From assembly GCF_963169125.1 (NCBI RefSeq), contig NC_084798.1, positions 173,567,980-173,631,979 of the forward strand: a stretch of 64,000 bases of DNA. The letters are read 5' to 3'. Both the position numbers and the translations under genes were made by a program. The DNA is from Humulus lupulus. Its lineage: Eukaryota > Streptophyta > Magnoliopsida > Rosales > Cannabaceae. This document shows, piece after piece, positions 1 through 12,209 of this stretch (within the stretch, counting starts at the first letter, position 1; each line of letters begins with the position of its first letter). The notes below the pieces were generated by a model. That model ran no database searches, was not told the DNA's origin, and saw only the letters and a program-made list of their open reading frames with translations.

Positions 1-246
1 AAGGAAGCCTTGGGTACAGGGCGAAAGGAAGCTTTGGGTACGTATTGGATGTCTTGGGTGTAGAACGGGCTCTTCATTAATTTTACTGATTGATGGGCCC
101 AGTAATGGGGAGTCAGCATGTGGCTTTACCTTTTTCAAGTGTGACATCATGAAGTGCCCAAGAGTAACCTCCCGAAGACCCTTGAAATTACTCCTCTCAG
201 ACTAAGTCTCCATTGTCCGAGGACAAGTGAAGACTTGGGGGGCAAA
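1..246 (+). mobile_element. 3' end of a Tat-like LTR retrotransposon interior, with polypurine tract
   Basis: No coding sequence is visible. The stretch ends in a purine-rich tract at 234-246 (CTTGGGGGGCAAA) directly before an LTR that starts with TG. This is the arrangement of a polypurine tract, the primer for plus-strand synthesis. The tract closely resembles those of Tat-1 and Tat-2 in this window, so the fragment probably belongs to the same broad lineage. The rest of the element lies left of the window. Confidence 0.65.
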
Positions 247-1089
247 TGTTTTCTGTGATTTTATCATTGGACATGTGGCAATCATTAGAGAAGTGATTAG
301 GCTCCTCTAGAGTTAACAAAGTCTTTTAGAGCTCGCCTAGAGCTCCTCAAAGCATAGATTCCTCCCAACACGTTGTTATTCATTTCTAGGTGTGGATGTC
401 TTCAAGTTAGGCCACATCCCGAGGACATCCGTCATGGTCTTCCCATCTTCTTGATCAGATAACCCTCTAGGCCTAGGAGTTTGTCCTCGAAGCCTGGAGG
501 GAATGTCAGATGTCAGTCGCAACATCTTTGTACTGCAAGCAGCCATCTAACATCTTTTTGTGCCTCGAGTAGCGAGCCCGGACACTCGACAATTGGTATG
601 TCCCAATGTGCCGCCTGACATTGGAAACGTGCAGATGCGTTCTGGCAATGTCAGGGGGCATGTCTCTCGTTAAGTAGTGGGCTGCAACCTACGAATTGGG
701 CCATGGGCAATACGCCTGGGCCCACCACCTTAATTAGGGCACCCGAAGGTGTTAATTAGCTTTAAACACCCAAATGATTGAGAATATTTGTAATAAATCC
801 CCATTAAGAGAATTAATTGCCCTTAACCACTACAAATAGGGCTAGGGCGTCCATTGTAAAGGATTTACGGACTTTTAGACATTTGATTACATTTTTGTAC
901 TCAGAACAATATATACGCTGCCTAAGAAAACCTCCATTGAAGCTTGCCATCTCAGGCTGCAAGACACTGATACTAAAGCCTCGTTGACTAGGGTTGTTTT
1001 ATAACCTCAATCACATAAAATCTGTATCTTTTACCTGCATTTCTTTAAGTTCTTGTTTAATTAGTTGATAGCGAAAAAGACAGTCAACA
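247..1089 (+). mobile_element. 3' LTR of the left-edge Tat-like element
   Basis: It starts TGTTTTCTGTG right after a polypurine tract and ends GACAGTCAACA at 1089, giving the TG...CA ends of an LTR (843 bp). The GTCAACA end is shared with the LTRs of all three Tat-type elements in this window. No primer binding site follows, so it is a 3' LTR. A weak TATA-like TACAAATAGG lies at 831-840. The target duplication cannot be checked because the left end is outside the window. Confidence 0.7.
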
Positions 1090-3100
1090 AGTTTTATAAA
1101 TGTTAGCTAGTATTTTTTTAATTGCATTGCTATGTAAATTTGAATTACAAAAATGCTTTTTTTTAGTTATGAATAGTCTGTAAATGATGTTTTTCAAAAT
1201 ATTTTTCTGTAATTGATTTTTGAACAAAATTTTATTTGTCGCTTCGTACTTATTTATTTTTTTCAAACTATGATTTTAAGATTTTGCCACTTTGTATTTT
1301 TGAATTAAATTCGTATTTTTGTAAGGAGAAGTCTAAATTGAAAAATGTCCATGAAGTCTTAAGTTTAGCAAAAGACTCATAGACATGTATATTAAAGGGT
1401 TTTGTTTTCTTTCTTTGATTTTTTCTAGCTTTGGGTCATTTGCTAAAATTAAGGCTTCATTGATAGATTTCAATCCCTATAGAAGGTTCTTAGTCTGTCG
1501 AAAGATGTTGTCAACTTTTACATCCATTCACATGATTAGAGAAGAAAAAAAATAGTAAGTTTTGATTTTAAAAGTTTTACATTAATTTTTTTTGGGCATA
1601 AATTAGGTTTTCCAAATATGTACTAAGACCATTTTTCTCTTATTATTTATTTTGTTTAATGAAGTTTTTTTTTCTAAATATATTTTGGGAGGCAACTAAT
1701 TAAAATTGACTTTTAGGACTTAAATATTAGTGTCCAACATAAGTACTGACGTTGGAAAAATGATTATTATTATTATTATTGATTGGTGACAATACATGCA
1801 TTTCATGAGATTCATGTTAATTATGAGAGTCTTTTTAAAACAATGCAAGGTTGCGGCATACATGGCATCATATAATAACAGCGTATATAAATATATATAT
1901 CACAATATCCAGACTCTGATTTTTTACAAAAGAAGATATGTTAATGAGGACCATTAATTCTGATTTGTAACGATCTGAAGCTGGCATGGTCTTCATCCGA
2001 AACATTATCAAAATACAAAACAATTACCAATTGAAATGAAGTTGTCATAACATGCCAAACACGTACGTACGATAACTAAACTAACAAGAATCATATGAAA
2101 GGGCTTTGACTTTCCCTCGAAAAATAAAAGAAAAGATAGAAAGAAAGGGCTTCGACCTTATATGTATATACATACACAATGTAGTTACAAGCTTTTTGTT
2201 GGTATATATATACCACATGTGGGTACGTGTGACTATATAATATCTATATATCGGTCTGTATATAGGACCCCAATTTAGTCCCATTCAGTACGGTAGCGGG
2301 ACATATTTCGCAATTAAATTACAACCGTTTATTACAATCTCCTTAATCAGGAAATTTTATGTAGTTATATGTATTGTATTCATGGCCATTGATTGAATCA
2401 ACGGCTAAAGAGCTGTCTGGCAAAGAAAAGTATCTAGTGTCAGTGATTTCACAGTCAGGCTACTTAGTAGGGGTATGACAAAAGTTTTGAGCTTTCTTGA
2501 ATAGTGGAGAGAACCGGTTACCATTCTCTATGCCTAAGCTCCATAAACTTTCTTTTTTTTTTTTAATAATACACATACGCACATCTTAAAGCAAAACTGT
2601 TTCTTTTAAAAAAAAAAAACTTTGTCATTTTAATATAAAGGATAGAATCAATTGATTGGTGTATAGGAAATGTTTTGCTTCATTATTTAAAATGTAACAA
2701 TTTCCAAGAGAGTAAAAAAAAAAGTTCTGATATCATTAATATTATTATTTTAAATTAACTTGGACAATAGTTGTTAAAAACTTATAATCAAAATAAATAT
2801 AAATATGTGCTAAAAAAAAATTAACATCAGTATTAATCCCAATATGAGTGACTTGTACGTATATATTTATCAACCAGTAATAATGTATGTATTTATTGCC
2901 ATTATTATTATTATTTTATTTCCTTATCATTGTTTTTATTTTTGAAAAATATAAAATAAAAATTTTTATTCTTTTAATTATATTACACGTGTACATAAAA
3001 TTTGTGCTTTGATAAAAAAACAAAAAACAAAAGAAGCACGCTATGTGAGTCCAGGGAGTAAAAAAATTATGAGACTACTATGTATATGTAATGTGAAAAG
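1090..3100. other. AT-rich spacer without recognisable genes
   Basis: The stretch is strongly AT-rich with many homopolymer runs and stops in all frames. It holds a short (ATT)n microsatellite at 1763-1780. Two short minus-strand ORFs (60 and 67 codons) look like chance. I see no transposon ends, RNA gene or conserved protein motif. Confidence 0.6.
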
Positions 3101-3940
3101 GGTTATTTTAAAATGAACTCAAGCCTAACGATTGACATTTGACTAAGTGAACCTAACGATCGAACTAATGTTCTACGTTCCTCAAAATACCTTGACCGTG
3201 ATGGTCAAGCAAGCCGAATATGTACGTGCCACTCCAAAGCTCTCCAACTCATGGCTGGTTACCCTTAGCTTGCCCTTACCTGTACCATAAAGCACCTGTG
3301 TGCTGAGGCCCAACATCTGAACCCCCAGAAGATATAATAATAATCCAATTATTCATAAGCAATAAACATATGCTTCACAGACGATAAGTGCAATCATTCC
3401 AATTGTATATATCATAAACACGTTTCACAATTACAAGTATATTTATTTCAATCATATGAATCATTCACACGACCCAAGAAAAACAGCATCGCCAAGTGAG
3501 TGGGGATATCACTCTCTAAATGAACTCGCTTTCACGGCCTGCGTTATACACGCTTTTCGATGGCCTACGTTACACTTGCTTACCGACCGACCCCACGTTC
3601 ATTCACGATGGCCGAATATAGTTCATATCGATCCTCCACAAATAATTCAATGCTAATATGCATAGCAACTAATTAGCTCTATGTGCACATGTCAGTTTTC
3701 TTACCTCAAGTCCAGGATGATGATAAAGCGACCTCGAGTGTGATCCTCTTTCCCGAACCTCACGGAACTCCTAGGCACAACATAAATGGCACGCTTATTA
3801 GGGACTAAGTCTCAATCACGAGTTTTAAAACTAAACTGTAACTCTCGGGACTTCCCATTCCATTCAATTGGGTAATGGAATCGTCGCTCCCCGAGCCCCC
3901 AAGTGAGTTCCCAAATCCCTAAACAAATGCACCCTAAAGC
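3101..3940 (-). repeat. Diverged LTR fragment of the TGTAACGCCC family
   Basis: Several blocks match the solo LTR at 52975-55595 in the same order and orientation. Both have the CTCTCCAACTCA block (3240 and 53295), followed by a block around AAAGCACCTGTG (3291 and 53343) and a TTTTCTTACCTCA block (about 3695 and 54240). It stops abruptly where satellite array A starts, and neither LTR end can be defined. It reads as an old truncated copy. Confidence 0.55.
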
Positions 3941-5270
3941 ATTTGTGGTGTTAGGCATAGTCCAATGTTTCAAATATCACACCTAGTAACCTAATTAGAT
4001 AATGGTTACCGAATTCGTTCTCAAATTATGAGAGATTAGCTTGGAGGTTGCAATTTGTGGATACAAATGATGAAGTTTCCTCATTATTAGGGCTACTGAG
4101 TAACAAAGTGGGATATTAGGGGATGTTAGTACAATTAGTGGAACTATGCATAGTCAATTGCTCTAAATATCATAACTAGTAACCTAATTAGTGGATGGTT
4201 ACCAAGTTGGTTCTCAAGTTATGATTTATTAGCTCAGAGGTTGCAAGTTGTGAGTATAAATGATGTAGTTCTCTTCATTAGAAGGGATGTTGAGTGATTA
4301 AATGAGATATTGGAGATATAAGTAACACTAGACACATTCAAAATCTTTCAAATATCACACCTAGTAACCTAATTAGTGAATGGTTACCAAATTAACTATC
4401 AAATTGTGAGACATTTGCTTTGAAGTTGCAAATTGTGAGTACAAATGATGTGGTTTCCATGTTATTAGTGCTCTCGAGTAATTAAATGGGATATTAAGGG
4501 ATATTAGTACTTTTAGTAATACCAAACATAGTCAAATTGTTTAAATGTCACACCTAGTAACCTTATTAGTGAATGGTTACTAAATTAGTTCTCAAGTTAT
4601 GGTAGATTGGCTCAAAGGTTGCAAATTGTAGTACAAATTATGTGCTTCCCTTCATTAGTAGGGTTGTTGGGCGAGTAAATGGGGTATTAAGGATGTTAGT
4701 ACCATAAGTAACACTAAACACGATCAAAATATTCCATATATCACACCTAGTAGCATAATTACTAAATGGTTACCAAATTAGTTCTCAATTTATGAGAGAT
4801 TAGCTTCGAATTTGCGACTTATGAGTTCAAATGGCGCGGTTTTCCTCATTAGTAGGGCTCTCGAGTAACTAACTGGGATATTAAGGGATGTTAGTATAAT
4901 TAGTGGCACTAAACATAGTCAAAATATTCCAAATCTCACACCTAGTAATCTAATTAGTGAATGATTACCAAATTAGTTCGTAAATTGTAAGAAATTATCT
5001 TGGAGTTGCAAATTGTGAGTAAAAATGATGTTAAGTATGATATTAAGGGATGTTTAGTACTAGACATAGTAAAAAAAATTCTAAATATCACATCTAGTAA
5101 CCTAATTAGTAGATGATTACCATATTAGTTATCAAATTGTGAGAGATTACCTCGCAGATTGTTAGTACAATTATTGACACTGGGCATGTTCAAATGTGTC
5201 AAATCTCACCGTAAGTAGCCTAATTAGTAAATAGTTACCAAATTAGTTTTAAAATTATGAGCGGTGTAAC
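3941..5270. repeat. Satellite array A, first block (unit about 193 bp)
   Basis: A landmark (ACCTAGTAACCTAATTAGTG, with variants) recurs at 3981, 4174, 4359, 4552, 4745, 4940, 5092 and about 5208. The spacings are 193, 185, 193, 193, 195, 152 and 116 bp. Units share further blocks such as GAGAGATTAGCT and GGGATATTAAGGG. The last two are shortened, so the array decays to the right. No coding function is implied. Confidence 0.85.
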
Positions 5271-6190
5271 GCCCTGGTTAGCGAGTGATAATAGTGGTTA
5301 AAGCCTACAACCTAAGGACAATATCGGGTGTGATCGATAAAGAACATGTTTCTTTGACCATTTTCTTTCGTAAAGAACACTCTTGAGTAGGGTCGTTGTT
5401 ATCTTGTTGATCTTGTAATTCATGGGTCAGCAATCAGACCATTGGATGCATCCAAAATGGCACATAATTAGCAAAGGTGGCCAAAGCCTACCACCTAAGG
5501 GCAATATCGAGTGTGATCGACAAAGATTGCACTACTTTGACTACTTTATTTAGAAGAAAAAAAACTCTTTATTAGCACCGTTGTTGATATTGGAACGCAT
5601 GGATCAATGATCATACCGTTAGATACACGCAAAATGACACATAATTAGCAAAGGTGATCAAATCCTACAATCTTAGGGTGAGATCAAGTGTGATCGACAA
5701 AGATTGCACTGCTTTGGCTACTTTATTTCATAAATAACACTATTTAGTAGAACTGTTGATCTTGGAATGCATGCTTCGGCGATTGGACTGTTGGGTACGT
5801 CCAAAATGGCACATAATTAGCAAAGGTGGTCGAAGCCTACCACTTAAGGGAAAAATCGAGTGTGATCGACAAAGATCTTACTACTTTGACTACTTTATTT
5901 AAAAAATGAACACTCTTTATTAGAACCATTATTAATCTTGAAATGCATGGGTCTGTGATCACACTGTTAGATACGTCCGAAATGACACATAATTAACAAA
6001 TGTGATCAAATCTTACAACCTAAGGGTGAGTCGATCGCACTACTTTGGCTACTTTATTTCATAAAGAACACTCTTTATTAGGACCATTCTTGATCTTGGA
6101 AAGCATGGGTCAGTGATTAGACTGTTGGATACGTCCAAAATGGTACATAATCAGCAAAGGCGGTCAAAACCTATAACTCAAGGGCATGAT
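5271..6190. repeat. Satellite array B (unit about 175 bp)
   Basis: This is a different unit from array A. The landmark CATGGGTCAGTGATCA, with variants, recurs at 5421, 5598, 5770, 5946 and 6104 (spacings 177, 172, 176, 158). Each unit also carries a block near GGCACATAATTAGCAAAGGTG and a block near ATCGAGTGTGATCGACAAAG. The left edge begins TGTAACGCCCTGG (5275), which resembles the first bases of the solo LTR family; that may be chance. Confidence 0.8.
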
Positions 6191-7051
6191 TGGGTGTTAG
6201 ACATAGTCAAATGTTTCAAATATCACACCTAGTAACCTAATTAGAAAATGGTTACCAAATTTGTTCTCAAATTATGAGAGATTAGCTTGGAGGTTGCAAT
6301 TTGTGGATACAAATGATGTTTTTTCCTCATTATTAGGGCTCCTGAGTAACAAAGTGGTATATTAGGGGATGTTAGTACAATTATGGGAACTATGCATAGT
6401 CAATTGCTCTAAATATCATAACTAGTAACCTAATTAGTGGATGGTTACCAAGTTAGTTCTCAAGTTTTGATTTGTTAGCTCAGAGGTTGCAAATTGTGAG
6501 TATAAATGATGTAGTTCTCTTCATTAGAAGGGATGTTGAGTAAGTAAATGAGATATTGGAGATATAAGTAACACCAGACACAGTCAAAATCTTTCAAATA
6601 TCACACCTAGTAACCTAATTAGTGAATGGTTACCAAATTAACTATCAAATTGTGAGACATTTGCTTTGAAGTTGCAAATTGTGAGTACAAATGATGTGGT
6701 TTCCATGTTATTAGTGCTCTCGAGTAATTAAATGGGATATTAAGGGATATTAGTACTTTTAGTAATACCAAACATAGTCAAATTGTTTAAATGTCACACC
6801 TAGTAACCTTATTAGTGAATGGTTACTAAATTAGTTCTCAAGTTATGGTAGATTGGCTCAAAGGTTGCAAATTGTAGTACAAATTATGTGGTTCCCTTCC
6901 TTAGTAGGGTTGTTGGGAGATTAAATGGGGTTATTAAGGATGTTAGTACCGTAAGTGACAATAAACACAATCAAAATATTCCATATATCAAACCTAGTAG
7001 CATAATTACTAAATAGTTAAGAAATTAGTTCTCAATTTATGAGAGATTAGC
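6191..7051. repeat. Satellite array A, second block (higher-order duplicate)
   Basis: This block repeats 3945-4805 almost unit for unit. Landmarks fall at 6227, 6420, 6605, 6798 and 6992, with spacings 193, 185, 193 and 194. The short 185-bp unit is in the same place as in the first block. The two blocks are offset by 2246 bp, so several units were duplicated together. It ends abruptly at GAGAGATTAGC, where array C begins. Confidence 0.85.
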
Positions 7052-7314
7052 ACCCGAGCGAGTCCACCGCCGGACTTGTGTGCCGAACCCGTCTCTCGGT
7101 GAATCGAAACGAGTCCAAATCTTGTGTAATCACCCTAGCGAGTGCCTTGGTCACCTGTAATGATTTGCATGGAAGTCGGTGCACCCGAAAAAGCGCCGAA
7201 AGGGTGATAATCACACTAATGCGTGACTCGGTGCATCCGAACGAGTCCAGCGCCGGACTTCTGACCCGAACCCGTGTCTCGCTGAATCAAAACGAATCTA
7301 GATATTGTGTAATC
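7052..7314. repeat. Satellite array C, left part (183-bp unit)
   Basis: About one and a half units of the same 183-bp repeat found at 41817-43675. Shared blocks include GAATCGAAACGAGTCC, AATGATTTGCATGGAAGTCG and AATCACACTAATGCGTGACT. The Copia insertion at 7315 interrupts it. A 103-codon plus-strand ORF at 7078-7389 arises only because 183 is divisible by three. Confidence 0.9.
7310..7314. repeat. Left target-site duplication of the nested Copia (TAATC)
   Basis: TAATC directly precedes the TGTAGG end of the Copia element, and TAATC recurs at 41817-41821 directly after its CCAACA end. In uninterrupted array C units this position reads TGTAATCACCC, so joining the flanks over one TAATC restores the monomer exactly. 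Confidence 0.93.
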
Positions 7315-9161
7315 TGTAGGAAAAAGCTTATACAGGATCTTTATTTATTTTCATGTATATCTAATATTAAACAAATTAATACGAGATAGCCTAAAACATG
7401 TTTCTAAAATTGAATTCAAAGATAAACAAAAAATAGAATACTTACAGTATACGCAGCGGAATTAAAGAGTCCTTCCTTCAGTTTCTCTAACTCTTGTATC
7501 CTCTCTGTCGCAGAGTATTATCAAGAAACTGAACTGATCTTCTATTTTCTTCACGATCTTCCAATGTATCCTTAGAACCACCTAGACTAGTGTGGGCAAT
7601 TCTCAACACATGAGATAGATATAGAGAGAAGAAGATAAAATAACAAAGAGGCTTAGAAAAAGACTTGTGTTTAGAGAGAATCTAAAACTATCTGAAAATC
7701 TGACTTGTGACTTATCAAACTTCTTGTTTTGACTTCTCTCTAAGCACTCCTTTTATAGACTCAATTAGGCCATTTAATTTAATTAAAAAATAAATAAAAT
7801 AATAGCCATTTTGAAGCCCTAAGTCGAAATTATCATGGGCTATAGGCCCGTGAAATTTCCCATTTGATTATAAGCCCATTGGACTTAAAATCAAGGCCTG
7901 TATTATTTTCTATTGATTTAATTAATTAAATAATTATTTAAATCCTTTATCAAATTAATTATTTATAATTTGAACCTTGATTTAAATTTATTTATTAATT
8001 TAGATACCAATTTATCTTAATTAATAAATCTGCCATAATTTCTCTTTTCTTCTCAAAATTACACAACTCTGTGAAACTATCCAAAATTGACCTGGTCAAC
8101 TTTGATAATTCTAATTGATGATTAAATCAATTAATTGAGACTATCTAGATGATTTTATCCAAGGTACAATGGGGACCATGGGCCTATGAAATCAAGCTCC
8201 AATAAGTTATCATAAATCTAACAAATAAATTTACTAACTTATTAATTCCTCGTGACTCCATTATAGACTTGGAATTGCACTCTTGAATTCATAGAACGCT
8301 CTATAACAAATATAGATACGCTATTAATTATCCATTGTTACAACCATAATTGTCACTCAATCCTCTATAGACGGCCTACAATGAGATAGGACTAAAATAC
8401 AGTTTTACCTCTCATTGTATTTTATCCTGAAAACACTTAGTTCCTTGTAAATGATATTTCAGTAAACTAATTTAATTACTGAAATGAGATCTCTATCATT
8501 TAACACCTTGAACCAAACTAAGAGGAAACCATTGTTTCACTTCTTCATCAGAAGCTATAGATGGTCATATCTATGATTAACACTCCCACTCAATTATACT
8601 ACCGAGTTCCCAAGATATAAGTATGGGCTAGTCCGTAGGGTAAGCTGGTAACGAACAAGTCAAAGAACTCAAATAATACAATCAGTTAGAATACTAACCA
8701 CTCAGAATTGAGATTGAATTGACCTATGGCCAACTATATGATATGACTAGAATAGATAATAACAGTATGTTTACTTATCTTATCAACTGTCAATATCGGT
8801 CCTGTCCGATGTAACAAATACATCTGATCTTATCTACTTTGCTAATGTTCTGGAAATAACATAACACTGTAATGTGTAAGTAGATCATATCGTAGATTGG
8901 CAAGTCAGTGTAAATCCGGTGCACTGACTAATCTTAGGACTAACTTATTTTGAACATATAATCATATTTATATTTCACTGTGATTACGTCACTATAAATA
9001 AGATTAGCTATATGCTCGGGATTTAATAGAAGTTTATATTAAACAAATAATCATGAAAATAAAACATGTGAGCAAAGTGATTGACCAAGTCAAAAAATGA
9101 TTTCTATTCTTTTATTGATAATAAAGAATTTGGGTTTTAATTAGGGCATAAAAACCCAACA
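7315..9161 (-). mobile_element. 3' LTR of the nested Copia
   Basis: On the minus strand it runs from TGTTGGGTTTTTATG to TTTTTCCTACA. It is 1847 bp, against 1825 bp for the partner LTR. It contains about 32 bp near 8203-8236 that the 5' LTR lacks, and lacks about 13 bp found near 41766-41779 in the other. It carries a TATA box at 7751-7757. Confidence 0.93.
7751..7757 (-). promoter_or_regulatory. TATA box of the Copia LTR promoter
   Basis: On the minus strand the sequence reads GAGTCTATAAAAGGAG. The 5' LTR carries the corresponding box (CTATAAAAAGAG) at about 40427-40434. The position fits the U3/R boundary of a plant LTR promoter. Confidence 0.6.
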
Positions 9162-9170
9162 AACTCCCAC
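9162..9170 (-). other. Polypurine tract of the nested Copia
   Basis: On the minus strand GTGGGAGTT lies immediately before the 3' LTR start TGTTGGG, as expected for the plus-strand primer of a Copia element. Confidence 0.75.
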
Positions 9171-9185
9171 TTGCACTAATTGAAA

Positions 9186-11576
9186 CTAATGCCTTAATTC
9201 TACTAATCCCATTTCCTTGATATGCTTATCAAATGTAGCTTCTGGTAGTGTCTTTGTAAACGGATCCGCAAGATTGTCTTTAGTTGCAATCTTCATAACC
9301 TTCACATCTCCCCTGGCCACATATTCTCGAATAATGTGATACTTCCTTTCTATATGCTTACTCCTCTTGTGACTTTGAGGTTCTTTCGAGGTCTCGATAT
9401 TTCCATCAACACCTTGTTTCTTCTTGTAGATCCACTTGCACCCAATGGCCCTAAAGTCACTAGGTGCTTCCACAAGATCCCAAACGGAATTTGAGTACAT
9501 GGACTCCATTTCCTGTTTCATGGCTTCGAGCCATAGTTCCATTTCAGGGCTTGCCATTGCCTGTTTGAAAGACAACGGATCATCATCACTAGTGTCACCA
9601 AAAACCATATTGGTTTCACCATCCAAACCATAGCGAACTGGGTTCTTCAAAACCCTCCCACTACGACGAGGCTTCGTGACTGTTTGCTCAGGAACAGTGG
9701 TAATTTCTTCATTTAAATCGACTTGCGTCGGTTGTACATGAAGAGTGGGAATTTCTTCATCAACTTGTGTTGATGACGATGGAACATTGGTTGGAATCAA
9801 TTCTTTAACCATCTCCTCTAAAACTACTTTGCTGCGAGGTTTAAAGTTCTGGACATAGTCATTTTCCAGAAAAGTAGCATTTCTAGAAGTAAACACTTTC
9901 TTTTCTGAATGACTATAGAAAAGTCCACCCCGAGTACCTTTAGGATAGCCAACAAACATGCAAACTTCAGTTCGCGGTTCTAGCTTTCCCTCCTTTTTCC
10001 TCAGGACGTGAGCGGGACACCCCCAGATTCTATAATGGCGTAAACTAGGTTCACGACCATTCCAGCGTTCTAAAGGTGTTTTGGGGATTGATTTTGATGG
10101 CACGACATTGAGAATGTCATTTGCGGTTTCAATTGCATGTCCCCAAAATGAAGTTGGTAGAGTTGCGTAACTAAGCATGCATCTAACCATTTCCAATAAA
10201 GTTCTGTTTCGGCGTTCCGCTACACCATTTTGTTGCAGAGTACCTGGGGCAGTAAGTTGTGATAAAATCCCAAGTTCAGTTAAATGACCTTGGAACTGCA
10301 TATCCAAATATTCTCCACCCCTATCAGATCGCAAGATCTTTAACCTTTTACCTAATTGGTTCTGAGCCATTGCTAGGAATTCCTGAAACTTTGAAAATGT
10401 TTATGATTTCCTATGCATTAGGTAAAGACATGAGTATCTAGAGTAATCGTCAATGAAAGTGATGAAATACTCAAAACCACCCCTGGCTTGTATATTCAAA
10501 GGTCCACAAACATCTGAATGCACAAGACCAAGTGGTTCTTTGGCCCTATCACCCTTTGCAGAGAATGGACGCTTGGTCAGTTTGCCTTCTAGACAAGATT
10601 CACAGACAGGTAATTCACCTAAGGTGAGTTCCCTCAAAGGTCCGTCCTTTGTAAGTCTTTGAATCCTATCATAGCCAATGTGACCTAGTCTCAAGTGCCA
10701 TAAATACGTCATATTATTGTTATCGGTCTTTTGACGTTTATTGGTCCTAGGTTTAGCTACTTTAAATAAATCATTGTTAAGAGCGAGGGGTTCGTTAGGT
10801 CGCAGAATATAAAGCCCGTTTTCCAAACATGCAATACATAATTGTGATCCATTGAAAGAAATAGATATATTAGAACTTGTGAAAGTCATAACAAATCGTT
10901 CTAATTGCAACATGGAAACTGAAATTAAATTTCTACTAAAATCCGGAATAAAAAATACATCTTTTAAAATTAAAAATTTATTTCCGAACTTCAGACGAGC
11001 TCTTCCTCTAGCTTGGACCGCAACGAACGCTCCGTTCCCAACTCTAAGCTTTAAGCCGCCTTTGTTCACTTCCTCCCACGATTCAAGAAGCTGTAAAGAG
11101 TTACAAACATTGTTAGTAGATCCAGAATCAATAATCCAAATAGAGTTATCATTCTTTAAAACACATGTTTCTAAGATAAATGAACTATAATCATTACCTT
11201 TGTTTTTCACTGCTAGAAACCTAGGGAAATCTCGTTTCCAATGCCCTTTCTCTTTGCAGTGAAAGCCCTTATCTTTACCTTTCTTGTTTTTCTTGTTCTT
11301 CCCCTTAGGCGTCTGTGCAATTGGTTGTGCACTCATCTTTGCAGGCTTGGGGTTATTGTTTTGCCCACCTTTCCTCTTGTTTCCAGCTTTCGAAGACGAA
11401 GCTTGGTTAGCTTCAGCCTTAGCTGGATGAGCAGCAACATCAGTAGTCTTATTTTCACCTCCTTTACTAGGTCCACCCATGACAGGTTCAATAATCTGAA
11501 GCTCATTCATGAGCTGCGTCAGACCATAGTTGAGTTGATCACGAACGTGCAGACACGGTGCCATCCGAGAATTCAC
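9186..11576 (-). pseudogene. Copia gag end-protease-integrase with in-frame loss of the RT core
   Basis: One reading frame with a single internal stop at 10401-10403, where relatives have a glutamate codon. The upstream part holds a degraded zinc knuckle (FHCKEKGHWKRDF, last Cys replaced by Phe), a protease motif (WIIDSGSTNNVC), the pre-integrase HLRLGH...CESC motif and the first integrase Asp (HSDVCGP). The downstream part holds the second Asp and Glu region (RSDRGGEY; QQNGVAERRNRT), then the RT start (IGCKWIYKKK). It then jumps from GNIET straight to SKEPQSHKRSKHIERKYH, which belongs to the RNase H end. The RT palm, its YVDD and most of RNase H are missing, but the frame stays open. The element cannot be autonomous. 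Confidence 0.88.
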
Positions 11577-11651
11577 GGTGCCATAACTTACGTTCGGAGA
11601 CGGTGTTATCCAAGCATTTATGGTGCTATCAAGAACATGCGGAGACGATGC

Positions 11652-11795
11652 TCATTCTAGGGATTCCTCAATCATGACGAACTCGGAGTTGTCACCAATC
11701 AACTTTATGTTGATATTCTGCTTCCAATTAAGGAAGTTTTTTCTAGTGAGTTTCTCCATCGAAAGTTGAGAAAGGATGGGAGTAGACACAGCCAT
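11652..11795 (-). pseudogene. Copia gag N-terminus (47 codons), truncated
   Basis: The minus-strand start at 11795 gives a 47-codon ORF beginning MAVSTPILSQLSMEKL and containing FLNWKQNINIKLIGDN, typical of the N-terminal gag of plant Copia elements. It ends at a stop at 11652-11654. Between this stop and the next gag piece (RDQLNYGLTQLMNELQ, near 11540) most of the gag core is missing. In its place is about 100 bp of short repeats around ACGGTGCCATC (11558-11652). Confidence 0.75.
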
Positions 11796-12204
11796 AACTC
11801 AAAACTACAAAGTACCAATAAAATAGAAATCAATCACATTTGCTCAATAAAACTTCTATTCACACAAATTTCAAGAAATAACACAACATATACCAAAAAT
11901 ATGTAAGATATGAGAAAAAATACCAAAAACAATCATATCTCTATTTCTTTAGGTTTTTAACTAATCTGTGATATCCTTGTCCCAGTTGGCGAGAGTCAAA
12001 AATACCACTAGTTAAATAGAGTTGTAAACTTATTTAATAATGGACACCATTATTAACAACCTACTATTCGATCAAACTAAGAAAACAAAATCTCTTATTT
12101 TATGAGCTAGACCCACAGTTTCAATAATCATAGATTTAGTCCTAGTAGTCACCGTAGGGGTGAGTCTAGTAGAATTTGACCTATAATTATCTATCTTTCG
12201 AAAT
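11796..12204 (-). other. Copia leader, part nearest gag
   Basis: Non-coding AT-rich sequence between the gag start and the Tat-1 insertion. It continues across Tat-1 at 25127. No conserved protein motif is visible in any frame. Confidence 0.7.
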
Positions 12205-12209
12205 CTAAC
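12205..12209. repeat. Left target-site duplication of Tat-1 (CTAAC)
   Basis: CTAAC precedes the element's first base. The same five bases follow its last base at 25122-25126. Confidence 0.93.

Noticed and set aside
2081..2284. A 67-codon minus-strand ORF as a small gene
   Set aside because: It is rich in Tyr and Ile from TATA-rich DNA and has no recognisable motif or supporting signals.
3456..3656. A 66-codon plus-strand ORF
   Set aside because: It lies within the diverged LTR fragment, and I found no matching frame in the solo LTR at 52975-55595.
5275..5290. Start of another TGTAACGCCC-family LTR at the A-B array junction
   Set aside because: Only about ten bases match, and the following sequence is the array B unit, not LTR.
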